Assembly (NCBI GenBank): GCA_016938235.1
Contig: JAFGVA010000058.1
Span: 120,585 to 184,584 of the forward strand
Length of the DNA stretch: 64,000 bases
Reading direction: 5' to 3'
Origin: Bacteroidales bacterium
GTDB taxonomy: Bacteria > Bacteroidota > Bacteroidia > Bacteroidales > UBA10428
Below the pieces are notes generated by a model. That model saw nothing but the letters and a program-made list of their open reading frames with translations. It had not been told where the DNA came from and did not search any database. Shown here piece after piece: positions 62,388 to 64,000 of this stretch. Made by a program: the position numbers and the translations under genes. Position 1 is the first letter of the stretch, and each line of letters begins with the position of its first letter.

Positions 62388-63790
62388 TGAGAAACACAAT
62401 ATTACTTTTTTTTGTTTTCTTTTCTGTTGCGGCTTTATCACAAATCAGCACTATTTCCGGAACAGATAGTTCTTATGCCGGACAAAAACTTGCGTTTAAA
62501 ATGCAGTTTAATCCGTTTACCAATAACGATTCGGTTCTGTGTGAGGTGGTAGCAGACAAAAATGGTTCATTCAAGGCTGAAATAAACCTGGCAGAAATTC
62601 GTGAAGTTTATATCGATGCAGGAATAAATAAGTTGTATTTATTTGTTGTTCCCGGCAATAATTATAGCGTCATTCTGCCTCCTTTTGAAAAGAAAACCAA
62701 TGCCGACAGGTTAAATCCCTTCTTTCTGCCGGTAGAGATTCATCTTGCTACTTCAGAACATTCAGAGGATGAACTGAATGTTAGAATAAGAATGTTCGAG
62801 GATGCCTATGTGCCATATTACAATAAACACTTGAACATGGTATTCTCCGACAAAGAATTTAAACAACTTGATAAAGATATATTGCAAATCGACAAGCCTT
62901 TTCAGAAGTCAAACGATAAGTTTTTTAACCAGTACAGGGAATATAAATATGCAATGCTCCGGTTTCTTGCCATGCAGAATAAATCGAAAGTTACATCTGA
63001 TGAATTTTTAAAAGGGAAACCATTTTTATACAACAATCCGGCTTATTTAGATTTATTCAACATGGTCTTCGAGAATTATTTCAGCTATTTCTCCAGGGCC
63101 GATGAAAATAAAAAGCTGTCTAAAGCTATTTCGGAGATGAAGACATATGAATCTCTAAGGAATGTTCTTGCCCAAGATGGCGTAATTCAACCCGAAGAAT
63201 TGTTGAATATGGTTATTCTAAAAGGCTTATACGAAGAATTTTATGACGACAATTATTCACGAAGTGACTTGTTAAGCATTCTCGATTCTTTTATAAATAC
63301 GGTTGAGGATCAAACCCAGGTGTTGATTGCAGAAAAGGTTCGAAAAAAAGTAACCAAACTTTTGAGAGGATACGAACCACCTGATTTTTCATTGTACGAT
63401 TCCGACAGCAACCTGTATAGTCTGAAAAGTTTTAGTGGCAAGCATGTTTATCTGAATTTTTGCGCTTGCTTTAGCTATTCCTGTCTGAATGAATTTGCTA
63501 TGCTAAAAACACTGTATGAGAAGCACAGCCAATACCTGCAGATTGTTACAATTATTATTGATGAGGATGTGGAGGTAATGAAAGATTTCATTCAGAAAAG
63601 CGGTTACAGTTGGGTATTTCTGCATTTTGATAATCAGCCCGAAATTCTGCAACAGTATGATATCAGGGCACTTCCAACCTATTTTTTAATCGACCAGGAA
63701 GGTAAACTGGTAATGTCGCCGGCACCCTCGCCAGCTGATGAATTTGAAGCAAGGTTATTTAAGGAACTCCGGGCAAAGGGTGTTTTATGA
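62387..63790 (+). CDS. secreted thioredoxin-fold protein without canonical CXXC
   Basis: A protein of 467 residues with a signal peptide (about 1-18). An N-terminal DUF4369-like beta domain is followed by a helical region. A C-terminal TlpA-like thioredoxin fold begins near 325 (Y-E-P-P-D-F-S-L-Y-D). Where TlpA has W-C-x-x-C the sequence is C359-A-C361-F-S363-Y-S-C366, so the first catalytic Cys is Ser and two other Cys lie upstream. The cis-Pro loop A-L-P-T-Y-F (Pro430) is present. It overlaps the coaD stop by one base. Confidence 0.82.
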   Translation: MRNTILLFFVFFSVAALSQISTISGTDSSYAGQKLAFKMQFNPFTNNDSVLCEVVADKNGSFKAEINLAEIREVYIDAGINKLYLFVVPGNNYSVILPPFEKKTNADRLNPFFLPVEIHLATSEHSEDELNVRIRMFEDAYVPYYNKHLNMVFSDKEFKQLDKDILQIDKPFQKSNDKFFNQYREYKYAMLRFLAMQNKSKVTSDEFLKGKPFLYNNPAYLDLFNMVFENYFSYFSRADENKKLSKAISEMKTYESLRNVLAQDGVIQPEELLNMVILKGLYEEFYDDNYSRSDLLSILDSFINTVEDQTQVLIAEKVRKKVTKLLRGYEPPDFSLYDSDSNLYSLKSFSGKHVYLNFCACFSYSCLNEFAMLKTLYEKHSQYLQIVTIIIDEDVEVMKDFIQKSGYSWVFLHFDNQPEILQQYDIRALPTYFLIDQEGKLVMSPAPSPADEFEARLFKELRAKGVL

Positions 63791-63916
63791 TTTTGAAGAC
63801 TGGTACAATTCCAATGATTATCAAAGAATTTCAAAGTATTGATTAAAAGCAGCAGAGATTGTTATTCCATATTATCAAAAGGATTGCAAACTTAGGATCG
63901 AACTGATATTACCTAA

Positions 63917-64000
63917 TTAGTCGTCCCTTAAAAAGTCGATTTTTTCAATAATTCTGTTTTTGGTAGAAAAATCGTCACGGCTAGTGCATAAATTAGACGA
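63917..64000 (-). CDS. C-terminal end of a minus-strand gene cut by the window edge
   Basis: An open frame of 27 residues runs from the right edge to TAA (63917-63919 on the plus strand), ending I-I-E-K-I-D-F-L-R-D-D. Composition is protein-like but too short to name. It could be a chance frame. Confidence 0.35.
   Translation of the reverse strand, partial: SSNLCTSRDDFSTKNRIIEKIDFLRDD

Overview
The window looks like a 64 kb piece of a Bacteroidota chromosome, probably order Bacteroidales/Marinilabiliales. The grounds are a FecR C-terminal domain and an ECF sigma factor, a TonB-dependent receptor with a carboxypeptidase-like N-terminal domain, a type B L31, many secreted or lipoprotein genes with short signal peptides, low GC, and repeated matches to the Bacteroidetes -7 promoter box TAnnTTTG. 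No phage, plasmid, CRISPR array, transposase or rRNA gene is visible. One tRNA (His, GTG) is present. All coordinates, residue counts and family assignments were read by eye, without database searches.

Layout. 1-2.3 kb: 3' end of a FecR-type gene, a secreted protein, then an ECF sigma factor and a small PepSY-like protein on the minus strand. 2.4-6.0 kb: an envelope locus with a helical lipoprotein, two L,D-transpeptidases, a membrane protein and a 49-residue membrane peptide that was missed because of its size. 6.0-9.0 kb: a Na+/Ca2+ exchanger and a CPA2 antiporter. 9.2-11.3 kb: a STAS-like protein and small membrane or secreted proteins. 11.4-13.3 kb: an S41 peptidase gene followed by a 132 bp imperfect inverted repeat, resembling a mobile gene cassette. 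13.3-18.3 kb: a POT peptide transporter, an NAD(P)-binding protein, a DUF116-type Cys-rich protein, a PHP phosphatase and a MORN lipoprotein. 18.5-25.2 kb: topoisomerase IV (parC, parE) and lysS. 25.3-30.0 kb: small proteins, a methyltransferase-like protein with a membrane-anchored MutS-like ATPase, and an EamA transporter. 30.3-32.6 kb: a TonB-dependent receptor.

32.7-44.7 kb is a surface-glycan region: GT-C/GT39-type membrane glycosyltransferases (one broken by two in-frame stop codons), a UPF0104 flippase-like protein, an FrhB-type iron-sulfur protein, a methyltransferase, two GT2 enzymes of the polyprenyl-phosphate sugar synthase type, and a 762-residue membrane protein. The GT2 enzymes would make lipid-linked monosaccharides and the GT-C proteins would use them outside the inner membrane; this is inferred from the families.

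44.7-64 kb is mostly housekeeping: NUDIX hydrolase and pyrE (divergent), a START-like protein, birA, the rsfS-ftsH-DUF2007-cdsA-psd operon, a PAP2 phosphatase with an acyl-ACP thioesterase, a soluble PAS histidine kinase, tRNA-His, a GNAT-like protein, rpmE2, a GlmU-like protein, lon, a LiaF-like protein, a HAD phosphatase, coaD and a thioredoxin-fold protein without a canonical CXXC. The most unusual items are the cassette-like S41 unit with its inverted repeat, the envelope locus, the broken glycosyltransferase, the possibly leaderless pyrE promoter inside the NUDIX start, and a 41 bp palindrome after rpmE2.
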